NCBI RefSeq assembly: GCF_030282845.1 | Contig: NZ_JASTWE010000014.1 | Coordinates: 1-64,000 of the forward strand | DNA length: 64,000 bases | From: Pseudodesulfovibrio pelocollis | GTDB lineage: Bacteria > Desulfobacterota > Desulfovibrionia > Desulfovibrionales > Desulfovibrionaceae | Direction: 5' to 3' | Part shown: piece after piece, positions 17,822 to 25,907 of the stretch | How positions within the stretch are numbered: position 1 is the first letter of the stretch | Layout of the letters: each line of letters opens with the position of its first letter | The notes under the pieces: model-generated | Told to the model about the DNA's origin: nothing | Database searches by the model: none | What the model saw: the letters and a program-made list of their open reading frames with translations, nothing else | Position numbers and translations under genes: made by a program

Positions 17822-17993
17822 TTCGGCCTCCTTGGATATTTCCGCCCTTTCGGGCTTTCTCTCTTGCGAGCCGCATCTGATATAACACTTGCCGCCCCTT
17901 TGTCCAGCCCCGCGCGCAAGGATTTTCCCTTGACTCGACCGGGCAGGATGACCATATTCCCTGTTCCATTGTCACTTCAGATGAGGATGAACC

Positions 17994-18497
17994 ATGATCA
18001 GAAGCGTGAGTGTGAAGAGCGCCATCAAGGACGCCATCGAGATATTCCAGTTCGACCTGTGGCTCAGGTTCTACTTTGTCACCGAAGAGGACGACCAGCT
18101 CTGGATCAGGGTCCCCGACGAGGTCATGGGGCAGATAGAAAAGGATCACCTCGCCCTGCACCGGCTGGCCGACATGGTCAACAACGCGCCCATCGACTAC
18201 AAACGGGCGCAGGAAAACGTTTGCGCCTACGTCGGCGCGCGCCTGGACGGTCAAAAGTACGAGCACACGGTCCTGCCCCAGGTCTTTGACAGCTCGGCCT
18301 TCAAGATCGAGATGTACATCTTCAACCTGTGGCTGAAGATGCATACGCAGCACCTGGACGAGGAGTACATGGATTTCGGCGGCTGGCTGGAAATGTACGA
18401 AGGCTGGAACTCCCTTGACGAGGTCAAGGAATACCGCGCCAAGCTGGTGGACAGCGGCACCGATCCCGGCACCCCGGCCTGCCCGACGGCCCAGTAG
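17994..18497 (+). CDS. Conserved hypothetical acidic protein
   Basis: A 167-residue soluble protein with no signal peptide or membrane helix, rich in aromatic and acidic residues, ending in a Pro/Thr-rich tail. No known motif is visible and I do not recognise the family. A GAGGA element precedes the ATG, and a strong terminator follows immediately, so it seems to be a single-gene transcript. Confidence 0.7.
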   Translation: MIRSVSVKSAIKDAIEIFQFDLWLRFYFVTEEDDQLWIRVPDEVMGQIEKDHLALHRLADMVNNAPIDYKRAQENVCAYVGARLDGQKYEHTVLPQVFDSSAFKIEMYIFNLWLKMHTQHLDEEYMDFGGWLEMYEGWNSLDEVKEYRAKLVDSGTDPGTPACPTAQ

Positions 18498-18505
18498 TCA
18501 AGACC

Positions 18506-18569
18506 AGCTGGTGCCACGCAAAGGCCCCGCCCCCATTACGGGTGGCGGGGCCTTTGCGTGGTGCCAGCT
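18506..18569. terminator. Long bidirectional hairpin terminator
   Basis: Two 26-base arms (18506-18531 and 18544-18569), matching except for a swapped base pair, enclose a 12-base loop. The core GCAAAGGCCCCGCC/GGCGGGGCCTTTGC is perfect. It separates the converging genes 17994-18497 (plus) and 18568-18903 (minus) and even touches the stop codon of the latter. Confidence 0.85.
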
Positions 18570-18903
18570 ATTGTTGCGGGGGGTTTTCCGGTTCCGGCCC
18601 GGCCTCGCCGGGCTGCGTTTCGGCCTCGTCGGGCCCGGCCCCGCCACCCTCGCCATGGGTCTGTCCGGGCAGGGCCGTCGGTGCCCGCTCAACCCCGGTG
18701 ACCTTGCCGTCGCGCCCCTTGATCACCACGCGCCCGCCGGGCGGCGCGGGCTCGCCGTCTCCGTTCTGCCGCCCATGCGGCCCGGTGGCCGCATGGGCGA
18801 CCCCCTCCGGCAGGCCCGACAGCCCATCAGCCAAACCGGCCCCAAAAGGCGTCCCGATGACCGCCAGCAGGACGAGCACCAGGGATGCCACGAAACTCTT
18901 CAT
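18568..18903 (-). CDS. Small secreted proline/glycine-rich protein
   Basis: A 111-residue protein with a clear N-terminal signal peptide (hydrophobic residues 4-22) followed by a disordered, Gly/Pro/Glu-rich chain. GGAGG before the ATG and the terminator at its end support it as a real gene. Function unknown. Confidence 0.6.
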   Translation of the reverse strand: MKSFVASLVLVLLAVIGTPFGAGLADGLSGLPEGVAHAATGPHGRQNGDGEPAPPGGRVVIKGRDGKVTGVERAPTALPGQTHGEGGGAGPDEAETQPGEAGPEPENPPQQ

Positions 18904-19121
18904 GCAACGCCTCCCGCGATGACTTCGACAACGACTCCGCCGATGACCCGGCAGCGCCTGTGGACCATGCCCCGCCCCGGCTCAAGCAAGGAGTGTGCCC
19001 CGGCCGACGCACCACGCCACCGGGCAGGCAGACGGTTCCGGGAGACGTCCCGCGCCAAAAACTGCGCACGGACGACGAAACCTTCCCGGATCCCGAAGCT
19101 ACCCGCGCCGCCCGCCTGGTG

Positions 19122-19706
19122 TCAATCCTGGCGCAGACCGTGATCAAAGTACAGGGTGGAGACCACGTCGTCCACGGCCCGCAGGCCCGAGGCATCGCCG
19201 GAGGGCGCGATGCCCATGAAACGGAGCATGCCCGTGGTGGTGTAGACGATGTAGACCACGGAGACCACGGCGCGGCCGGACGGGTCCGTGCCGTCCAGTT
19301 CCAGGCGCAGCATGTTCCGGCTCTCGCTGAAGTTCGCCTTGCGCAGCCGAAGGGACGCTTCCCCGTCCGTGCGCGCACTGCGCAGCAGGCCTGCCACCAC
19401 GAAGCGATTGAAGTTGCCGATGTCGTCCTTGGACACCACCCGCCCCTGGAGCCGGGAGACCAGCAGCCAGACCGAGGCCTGGCTCGACGCGAGCACATAC
19501 CCCACTTCCTGGTCGGCCTGGGCCGGAACCACCGCGTTGCGCAGGCGGGCAAACCGGGCCAGGACAGCGTCGTCCGCCTCCAGCCAGCCGCCGGGCAGCC
19601 AGATGGTATAGCCGAGGTGTTGATTGTAATAGGGCAGCCCGGCCCAGGACGGGGCCGGAACCAGAAGACTGGCCGCCATCAGCATGGCGATGAATCGAAA
19701 GCGCAT
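19122..19706 (-). CDS. Exported hypothetical protein
   Basis: A 194-residue protein with a signal peptide (MRFRFIAMLM to PSWAG) and a compact alpha/beta mature region beginning GLPYYNQHLGYTIWLPGGW. That opening resembles periplasmic lipoprotein-like or PsbP-type domains, but I cannot place it in a family. AGAGGAAA precedes the ATG at 19706, which decides this start over a longer frame. It is divergent from the acylphosphatase gene. Confidence 0.72.
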   Translation of the reverse strand: MRFRFIAMLMAASLLVPAPSWAGLPYYNQHLGYTIWLPGGWLEADDAVLARFARLRNAVVPAQADQEVGYVLASSQASVWLLVSRLQGRVVSKDDIGNFNRFVVAGLLRSARTDGEASLRLRKANFSESRNMLRLELDGTDPSGRAVVSVVYIVYTTTGMLRFMGIAPSGDASGLRAVDDVVSTLYFDHGLRQD

Positions 19707-19890
19707 GGGATTTCCTCTGCTCCACGGTTGTGAAGCAGCCAGAGCAGACTCCCCGGATACGCCCATCCGGCGGCAAAGGCAAGCCCCCTGGACGCACAAG
19801 ACAAAAATCCATTCCCCCTTTTCAGGCGCTGATTTTTTCCGTATAGGTAAAGCACGATGGAATCACATACAGTTACGGGAGACAACCACC

Positions 19891-20163
19891 ATGAAGAGCT
19901 ACACCTGCATCGTTGAAGGCAAGGTCACGGGCGGCAAGTTCCAATCCTGGGTTCTCGACACGGCCCTTCGTCTCGGCCTCAAGGGCTGGGTCCGCAACAT
20001 AGACGACCGCAAGGCGGAAATCCTGGTCCAGGGCGATCCCGAGGCTTACGAGACCCTCAAGCAGGGCCTGGAGACCGAGGCCCCGGTGCCTGACCTCAAG
20101 AAGGTCACCTGCACCACCATCGACTACGACAAGGTTCACGAACGGTTCGAGGCGCGCGGCTGA
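19891..20163 (+). CDS. Acylphosphatase-like protein lacking the catalytic arginine
   Basis: A 90-residue acylphosphatase-fold protein. True acylphosphatases hydrolyse the carboxyl-phosphate bond of acyl phosphates using an arginine in the GxVxGVxFR loop and an asparagine in GWVxN. Here the asparagine is kept (GWVRN) but the loop reads GKVTGGKFQSW, with glutamine in place of the arginine. It may therefore be inactive, bind phosphates, or have a changed reaction. The start follows CGGGAGAC. Confidence 0.8.
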   Translation: MKSYTCIVEGKVTGGKFQSWVLDTALRLGLKGWVRNIDDRKAEILVQGDPEAYETLKQGLETEAPVPDLKKVTCTTIDYDKVHERFEARG

Positions 20164-20266
20164 TCGCGCCGAAGACAACCGCACGGCATGGCCGCCGACC
20201 CGCCGCGCACCCCGGTTCGCCGCGGTCGGCGGCCTTATCCGTGCTCCTCGCCCACACCCACACCCC

Positions 20267-21724
20267 ATGAAGAAGAGACGCGGCCCCTCTCTTGCGACCA
20301 AACTTTTGCTCTGGTCCTGCGCCCTCATCGTCGTCTTCGTGACCACCACCGCCTATCTTCTGCTCCAGGTGCGGCGCGACGCCGAGACGGCCAGCCGCAT
20401 CGTCAGCGTCAACCATGATCTCGATTCGGCCATCCAGCGCATGTTGGAGAGGCTCAAGGGCGTGCAGGACAACATCCGCCGCTACCGGCTCATGGGCAAT
20501 CAGGAGGCCGTGCGCTTCATTATCGAGGATCTGACCCGGTTCGGTGAGATTCTGGACGCCACCCTGGCCCGGCATCCGCACTACGCGGCGGACTGGCTGC
20601 CCCTGAGGAGCGAATTCGAAATCACCCTGACCCCGGCCGAGGCCCCGGGCGATACCCTGGCCCCGGACGCCACGGTCCGCGAGTGGTCGGACACCCTCGG
20701 CCACAGCCTGCTCGAAAACCAGATCGACACCGAGCGCGCCCTGATCCGGCTCCATCTCTCGGGCCAGCGCGCGGCAGACATCGGCCTGTATGGACTCATC
20801 GCCAGCCTGGCTCTGGGCGTGGGGGGCAGCCTGACCCTGGCCTGGCACCTCAACCGCTCCCTCTCCGAAGTGCGGCGCGGCCTGCGCGGCCTGGGCCACG
20901 GCGGCGAGGTGCGCGACGTGCGGGTGCTCTCCGGCGACGAACTGGGCGAGCTGGCCCGGGCCTTCAACGCCATGGCCGCCCGACTGCGGCGCGAGGAGCG
21001 CATGCGCGCCGACTTCGTGGCCATGCTCAGCCACGAGATTCGCACCCCCCTGACCAGCATCCGCGAGGCCGTGGACATGGTGGGCGCCGGGACCTTTGGC
21101 GAGGTCAACGAGCGCCAGCGCCGGTTCCTTGACATCGCGGAAAAGGAATCGGTGCGCCTTACGGAGTTGCTGACCCGGCTCATGACCGTCTCGCGTCTGG
21201 AATCCGGGGCCATGGACTTGTCGCATGAACCCACGGACTGCGCCGGGCTGGTGGCCTCGGCCATGGAGCGGCTGGCGCCCACGGCCCGGGCCAGGGACAT
21301 CACCCTGGCCGCGGACCTGCCCGGCGCGCCGGTCCGCTGCCTGTGCGACCCGAGCCATGTGCAGCAGGTGTTGCTCAACCTCGTGGGCAACGCCATCAAG
21401 TTCGGCCCGCCGGGCACGACAGTGACCATCGGGCTGGCCGCCGGTCCGCCCGCATACCCCGCTGAAGTCGCCTTCCGCGTGACCGATGCCGGGCCGGGCA
21501 TTCCCGAGGCGGAGCAGGAACTGGTTTTTCTCAAATACTACCGCGAGCCCGGGGTGCGCGACAGCGTGGACGGCGCGGGCCTGGGGCTGGCCATCGCCCG
21601 GCGCATCGTCGAGGCCCACGGCGGACGCATGACCCTTGAGAGCGAACCCGGCCAAGGCTCCACCTTTGGCTTCATCCTGCCCATGGACGGGCCTCCGGCC
21701 CAATCCCGCAAGGAATCCGCATGA
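20267..21724 (+). CDS. Membrane sensor histidine kinase
   Basis: A 485-residue inner-membrane kinase. Two membrane helices (about residues 12-35 and 172-195) enclose a helical sensing domain. A HAMP linker follows, then the dimerisation box MLSHEIRTPLTSI with the phosphorylated His256, and the ATPase domain with N, G1 (DAGPGIPE) and G2 (GAGLGLAIARRIVEAHGG) boxes. The next gene, an NtrC-type regulator, overlaps its end by ATGA, so the two form a cognate pair. The signal is unknown. No good ribosome binding site is visible. Confidence 0.9.
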   Translation: MKKRRGPSLATKLLLWSCALIVVFVTTTAYLLLQVRRDAETASRIVSVNHDLDSAIQRMLERLKGVQDNIRRYRLMGNQEAVRFIIEDLTRFGEILDATLARHPHYAADWLPLRSEFEITLTPAEAPGDTLAPDATVREWSDTLGHSLLENQIDTERALIRLHLSGQRAADIGLYGLIASLALGVGGSLTLAWHLNRSLSEVRRGLRGLGHGGEVRDVRVLSGDELGELARAFNAMAARLRREERMRADFVAMLSHEIRTPLTSIREAVDMVGAGTFGEVNERQRRFLDIAEKESVRLTELLTRLMTVSRLESGAMDLSHEPTDCAGLVASAMERLAPTARARDITLAADLPGAPVRCLCDPSHVQQVLLNLVGNAIKFGPPGTTVTIGLAAGPPAYPAEVAFRVTDAGPGIPEAEQELVFLKYYREPGVRDSVDGAGLGLAIARRIVEAHGGRMTLESEPGQGSTFGFILPMDGPPAQSRKESA

Positions 21725-23100
21725 CCGACACCCGCATCCCGACCATCCTGGTGGTGGACGACGACGAGACCATCCTGGAAGTGCTGGAGGCGCGGCTCCT
21801 CTCGGCCGGGCTGAGCCCGCTCCTGGCCGACCGGGCCGAGACCGCCCTGGAGATGCTGGCCTGCGAGCCGGTGGACCTCGTGGTCTCGGACGTGAAGATG
21901 CCGGGCATGGGCGGCCACGGGTTGCTGCGCGAAGTGCTCTCCCACTGGCCGCACATTCCGGTGATCATGCTCACGGCCCACGGCACCATCCCGGAAGCCG
22001 TGGACTCCATCCAGGCCGGGGCGGCCGACTATCTGACCAAGCCCTTTGACGGCAAGGAGCTGGTGCGCCGCATCCGGGCCATCCTCGACGCCGCCCCGAC
22101 AGAAGGCCAGCCTGGGCGCGCCGCCCACCCGGCACCCCGCGACACGCTCCGGGCCTCGGCCGACATCTGGGGCGGCGAGGCCCCGGCCATGGCCCGCTTC
22201 CTGACCCTGCTGGAGCGCGTGGCCCGGTCCACGGCCGGGGTGCTGCTGCTTGGCGAATCAGGCACGGGCAAGGAGCTGGCCGCGCGCTACCTGCACCGGG
22301 CCAGCCCCAGGGCCGACGGCCCCCTGGTGGTGGTGGACTGCGGCTCCACCCAGCCCAGCCTGCTCGAAAGCGAGCTGTTCGGCCACGTCAAGGGTTCCTT
22401 CACCCACGCGGTCAGGGACAAGCGGGGCCTCATCGAGGAGGCGGACGGCGGCACCCTGTTCCTGGACGAGATCGGCAACATCTCGCCCGAGATGCAGACC
22501 CGGCTGCTGCGCTTTCTTCAGGAGGGCACCATCCGCCGGGTGGGCGACACCCGGGAGCGGACCGTGTCCTGCCGGGTGGTGGCGGCCACCAACGCGGACC
22601 TGGCGGCCCGGGTTCGCGACGGACGGTTCCGGGAGGACCTCTACTACCGGCTCAAGGTGATCACCCTGACCATCCCGCCCCTGCGTCAGCGGGTGGAGGA
22701 CATCCCGCTCCTGGCCGAGCGGCTTGTGGAGGCCCTGTGCCGCGAGCAGGGACGCCCGGCCCCACGCCTCTCGGCCCGGGCCATGGACCGGCTCACGGCC
22801 CACCCCTGGCCTGGCAATGTCCGGGAACTCAAGCACGCCCTGGAGGCCGCCCTGGTCTTCTGCCCGGAAGACGAGATCGGCCCCGACGACATCCAGCTGG
22901 AACCTCCGGCATCCAACGAGGCCCCGGGGGCGACCCCGGACGCGGCCCTGTCCCTGGAGGAGAGCGAAAAACGGGCCATCATCGACGCCCTCAAGCGCCA
23001 CGGCGGCGTCAGAAAGGACGCGGCCGACGCCCTGGGCATCAGCCGCCGTGCCATGCATTACAAGATCAGGAAGTACGGCATCGGCCCCGGACACGGTTGA
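21721..23100 (+). CDS. NtrC-family sigma-54-type response regulator with altered GAFTGA loop
   Basis: A 459-residue regulator. The N-terminal receiver has its acidic pocket (VVDDDE) and phospho-acceptor Asp57 (SDVKMPG). The AAA+ domain follows with Walker A GESGTGKE (178-185) and Walker B LFLDEIGN. The C-terminus has a Fis-type helix-turn-helix (KDAADALGISRRAMHYKIRKYG). The loop that contacts sigma-54, normally GAFTGA, reads GSFTHA (225-230): the Phe and Thr remain, but the glycine is replaced by histidine. It may still activate sigma-54 promoters less typically. It is coupled to the upstream kinase gene. Confidence 0.9.
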   Translation: MTDTRIPTILVVDDDETILEVLEARLLSAGLSPLLADRAETALEMLACEPVDLVVSDVKMPGMGGHGLLREVLSHWPHIPVIMLTAHGTIPEAVDSIQAGAADYLTKPFDGKELVRRIRAILDAAPTEGQPGRAAHPAPRDTLRASADIWGGEAPAMARFLTLLERVARSTAGVLLLGESGTGKELAARYLHRASPRADGPLVVVDCGSTQPSLLESELFGHVKGSFTHAVRDKRGLIEEADGGTLFLDEIGNISPEMQTRLLRFLQEGTIRRVGDTRERTVSCRVVAATNADLAARVRDGRFREDLYYRLKVITLTIPPLRQRVEDIPLLAERLVEALCREQGRPAPRLSARAMDRLTAHPWPGNVRELKHALEAALVFCPEDEIGPDDIQLEPPASNEAPGATPDAALSLEESEKRAIIDALKRHGGVRKDAADALGISRRAMHYKIRKYGIGPGHG

Positions 23101-23222
23101 GTTGCATTATTATCTGCCGGTCGGCCCCGCCCGCGCACTTGCAAGGGGGGAGTCGCATGGTATAAGGGTGGTGGCTCGGCTCGCAGACCAACACCACGTG
23201 ATTTTCCCTGGAGACCCCTTTC

Positions 23223-24179
23223 ATGGCCGAAACCAAGATCCTGCTCGAATCCGGCACCAACGAGGTCGAGATCGTCGAGTTCTACCTCGACGAGGCGCGC
23301 CCTGTGGGCAGGTACAGGGGCTACTACGGCATCAACGTGGCCAAGGTGCTGGAAATCCTCCAGCAGCCGGAACTCACGGACATGCCCGAGGTCTCGCACC
23401 CGGCCGTGCTCGGCGCCTTCAACCTGCGCCAGGAGATCATCCCGCTGGTGGACCTGGCCGCGTGGCTGGGCAAGAAGCGCGATGAAAGCGAGCCGCCCAA
23501 GATCATCGTGACCGAGTTCAACCGCACCAAGAGCGCCTTCCTGGTCTCGGGCGTCACGCGCATCCACCGCATCAGTTGGAGCCAGGTGGAGGCGCCCACG
23601 GGCTACGTCTCCTCCCTCTCGGTCAACTCCATAACCGGCGTGGTCAAGTTCTCCGGCCGCATCGTCTTCATCCTGGACATGGAAAAGATTTGCGCGGACC
23701 TCAACCCGGACGCGCCGCCCATCCCGGAGCCGACCGAGGCGATGCGCAAGGAGATAGGCAGCCGCCACGTCAAGGCGCTGGTGGCCGACGACTCGACCAT
23801 GGCCCGCAAGATGATCGCAGGCATCCTGGAGAAGGCCGGATTCACCGTCCATCAGGTGGAAAACGGCGACCTGGCCTGGCGCTACCTGACCAATGCCCGG
23901 CGTAGCGCGGCCGAGCGCGGCCAGCCCCTCTCCGACTATGTGGACGTGGTGGTCTCGGATATCGAGATGCCGGTCATGGACGGCCACAGCCTGACCCGGT
24001 ACATCAAGGAAGAGCCTGCCTTCAGGGACCTGCCCGTGGTCCTGTGCTCGTCCATCATCACCGAAACTCTCCACCACAAGGGCGTGGCCGTGGGGGCCGA
24101 CGACCAGATTTCCAAGGCCGAACTCGGGGAACTCGTCCCCAGGATATTCCGCCTGCTCAGGCAGCCCGACCGGGGCTAG
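23223..24179 (+). CDS. cheV: Chemotaxis protein CheV (CheW-like plus receiver)
   Basis: A 318-residue two-domain protein. Residues about 10-165 are a CheW-like coupling domain that links chemoreceptors to CheA. Residues about 178-315 are a receiver domain with the VADDST pocket and the phospho-acceptor Asp in VVSDIEMPVMDG. CheV proteins adjust receptor arrays during adaptation. It stands alone here, with no other chemotaxis genes beside it. GGAG precedes the start by about ten bases. Confidence 0.92.
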   Translation: MAETKILLESGTNEVEIVEFYLDEARPVGRYRGYYGINVAKVLEILQQPELTDMPEVSHPAVLGAFNLRQEIIPLVDLAAWLGKKRDESEPPKIIVTEFNRTKSAFLVSGVTRIHRISWSQVEAPTGYVSSLSVNSITGVVKFSGRIVFILDMEKICADLNPDAPPIPEPTEAMRKEIGSRHVKALVADDSTMARKMIAGILEKAGFTVHQVENGDLAWRYLTNARRSAAERGQPLSDYVDVVVSDIEMPVMDGHSLTRYIKEEPAFRDLPVVLCSSIITETLHHKGVAVGADDQISKAELGELVPRIFRLLRQPDRG

Positions 24180-24204
24180 CCCCCACCCCAACCCGGACCC
24201 CTCA

Positions 24205-25788
24205 ATGAAGATCAAATCCGCCGATGCCTTTTTCTCGTATCTTGGCAAGCACTTTCCGGTCATGTGCGCGTCCGGGGCGTTCCCCCTCATGCCGCCCGTG
24301 GCCGCCTCGGCCGACTGGCTCGACCGGTTTGACGATCTCTCCCGCCGGTCCATTGCCAAGCATGTGGGCAAGCTCAACGGATTCCGCAAGGACTTCGAGA
24401 CCGCCGCAGCCAAGGCCGCCCCGCCCGAACGCGGGGTGCTGCTCGCCCTGGCCCGGTCCGCGGCCTGCGCCATCACCGAGCTTGACCGGGTACGAAGCTG
24501 GGAAAAATCGCCCGAACTCTTTCTGCTGGTGGCCTTCACCGGCCTGGAGCAGGCCGTGGACCTGCCGAGCAAGACCCCGGCCGCGCGCGAAAAACGCTTT
24601 CTCAAACGGCTCAAGGCGATCCCCTCCCTGCTCGCCCTGGCCCCGGACGCCATCGAGACCGTGGACCACGCCGCCCGCGCCCGCAGCCAGACCATGATCC
24701 GCGACTGCGCCAGATACGTGACCGGCCTGACCGAGACCGACCTGGGCAGGACGGGCAAGGCCGCACGGCTGCTGGACGAATGTCTGCACGCCCTCAGGGA
24801 TTTCGACCGCTTCGTGGCCTCCAGGCCCGAACCGGCCGATGCCGACGGCCCGTCCTTTGCCCACATGGCCGAGGGGCTCATCGACACCGAGCGCTCTGCC
24901 GAAAGCATATACGCCATCGCCGAGGCGGAATTCACCCGCCGGACCGAATGCCTGCGGGCGCTGGAAGCGCAGATTGGCAAGGGCTGGCAAGAGGCCCTGG
25001 CCGGATACGACGGCCCGGCCGATGCAGCCACTGACCCCATGGATGCCGTGGTCCGGGAGATTCACCGCCTGCGCGCCTTCACCCTGGACACGGCCCTGCC
25101 CGGCGTGTTTCGCGACAGCGGGCTGCGCGTCGATCCCCAGCCCACGCACATGGCCTCCACCCTGCGCCCCATCCACTACGACCCGGCTCTGGGCGCGTGG
25201 CCCGACGAGCCGTCGCGCTGCTACGTCAGCCCCCTGATGTTCGCCGGTCGCGGCTTCCGCGACGACCCGGCCAGGCTGGCCCGGATGCGGCGCGAGTATG
25301 TGTTCATGACCGCCCGGCAGACCTATCCGGGCCGCCACCTGCTCAATTCGATGCGCCGCGCCCTGGACGGCTCGCCCCTGTCGCAGATCACCAACCCGCT
25401 GTTCATGGCGGGCTGGTTCGCCTTTGCCGAGGACCTGCTGGACGAACTGGGCTATATCTCGTCCCCCCTGGACAGGATGGTCCTCCACCACCGGGGGCTG
25501 CGCCGGGCCGGGCTGGCCATGATCGACGCAGGGCTGGCCACGGGCTCGCTGGACCAGGACCGGTGCATGGCCATCCTGGCCGACTCGGGCCTCTCGCGCG
25601 ATGAGGCCCTGGAACAGGTGCTGGCCATCCGCATGGCCCCCACCAGCCGGGTCATGCCCGTGCTCGGCCTGCACGAACTCAATGCCCTGCGCAGGAACTC
25701 CGGCCTGGAGCTGGGGCAGTTCTGCGCGGCGGTGTTCGCTCAGGGCCAGCTGCCCTTCCCGGCCCTGGCCGAGCGCCTCGCCCCCTGA
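24205..25788 (+). CDS. DUF885-like protein with degenerate metal site
   Basis: A 527-residue soluble protein. The C-terminal half resembles the DUF885 putative metallohydrolase family: TYPGRHLL stands where members have YPGHHLQ, and FMAGWFAFAEDLLDELG where they have a VEGWALYAE-type segment. Two likely metal ligands (the first His and the Glu of VEGW) are thus replaced, so peptidase activity is doubtful. The N-terminal half is helical and not recognisable. It follows cheV by 25 bases and could be co-transcribed. No clear ribosome binding site. Confidence 0.7.
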   Translation: MKIKSADAFFSYLGKHFPVMCASGAFPLMPPVAASADWLDRFDDLSRRSIAKHVGKLNGFRKDFETAAAKAAPPERGVLLALARSAACAITELDRVRSWEKSPELFLLVAFTGLEQAVDLPSKTPAAREKRFLKRLKAIPSLLALAPDAIETVDHAARARSQTMIRDCARYVTGLTETDLGRTGKAARLLDECLHALRDFDRFVASRPEPADADGPSFAHMAEGLIDTERSAESIYAIAEAEFTRRTECLRALEAQIGKGWQEALAGYDGPADAATDPMDAVVREIHRLRAFTLDTALPGVFRDSGLRVDPQPTHMASTLRPIHYDPALGAWPDEPSRCYVSPLMFAGRGFRDDPARLARMRREYVFMTARQTYPGRHLLNSMRRALDGSPLSQITNPLFMAGWFAFAEDLLDELGYISSPLDRMVLHHRGLRRAGLAMIDAGLATGSLDQDRCMAILADSGLSRDEALEQVLAIRMAPTSRVMPVLGLHELNALRRNSGLELGQFCAAVFAQGQLPFPALAERLAP

Positions 25789-25907
25789 CCGGGCAACCCG
25801 CCCGCGCCTCCTTCACGCAAATGATGCGGCAGCCGCGTCGGCCTGCTCAGGCCAGCGCGATTTTCGTGCGCCATAAATCCGGCGCGTGCAGCAGCCTGAA
25901 GGCGGGC

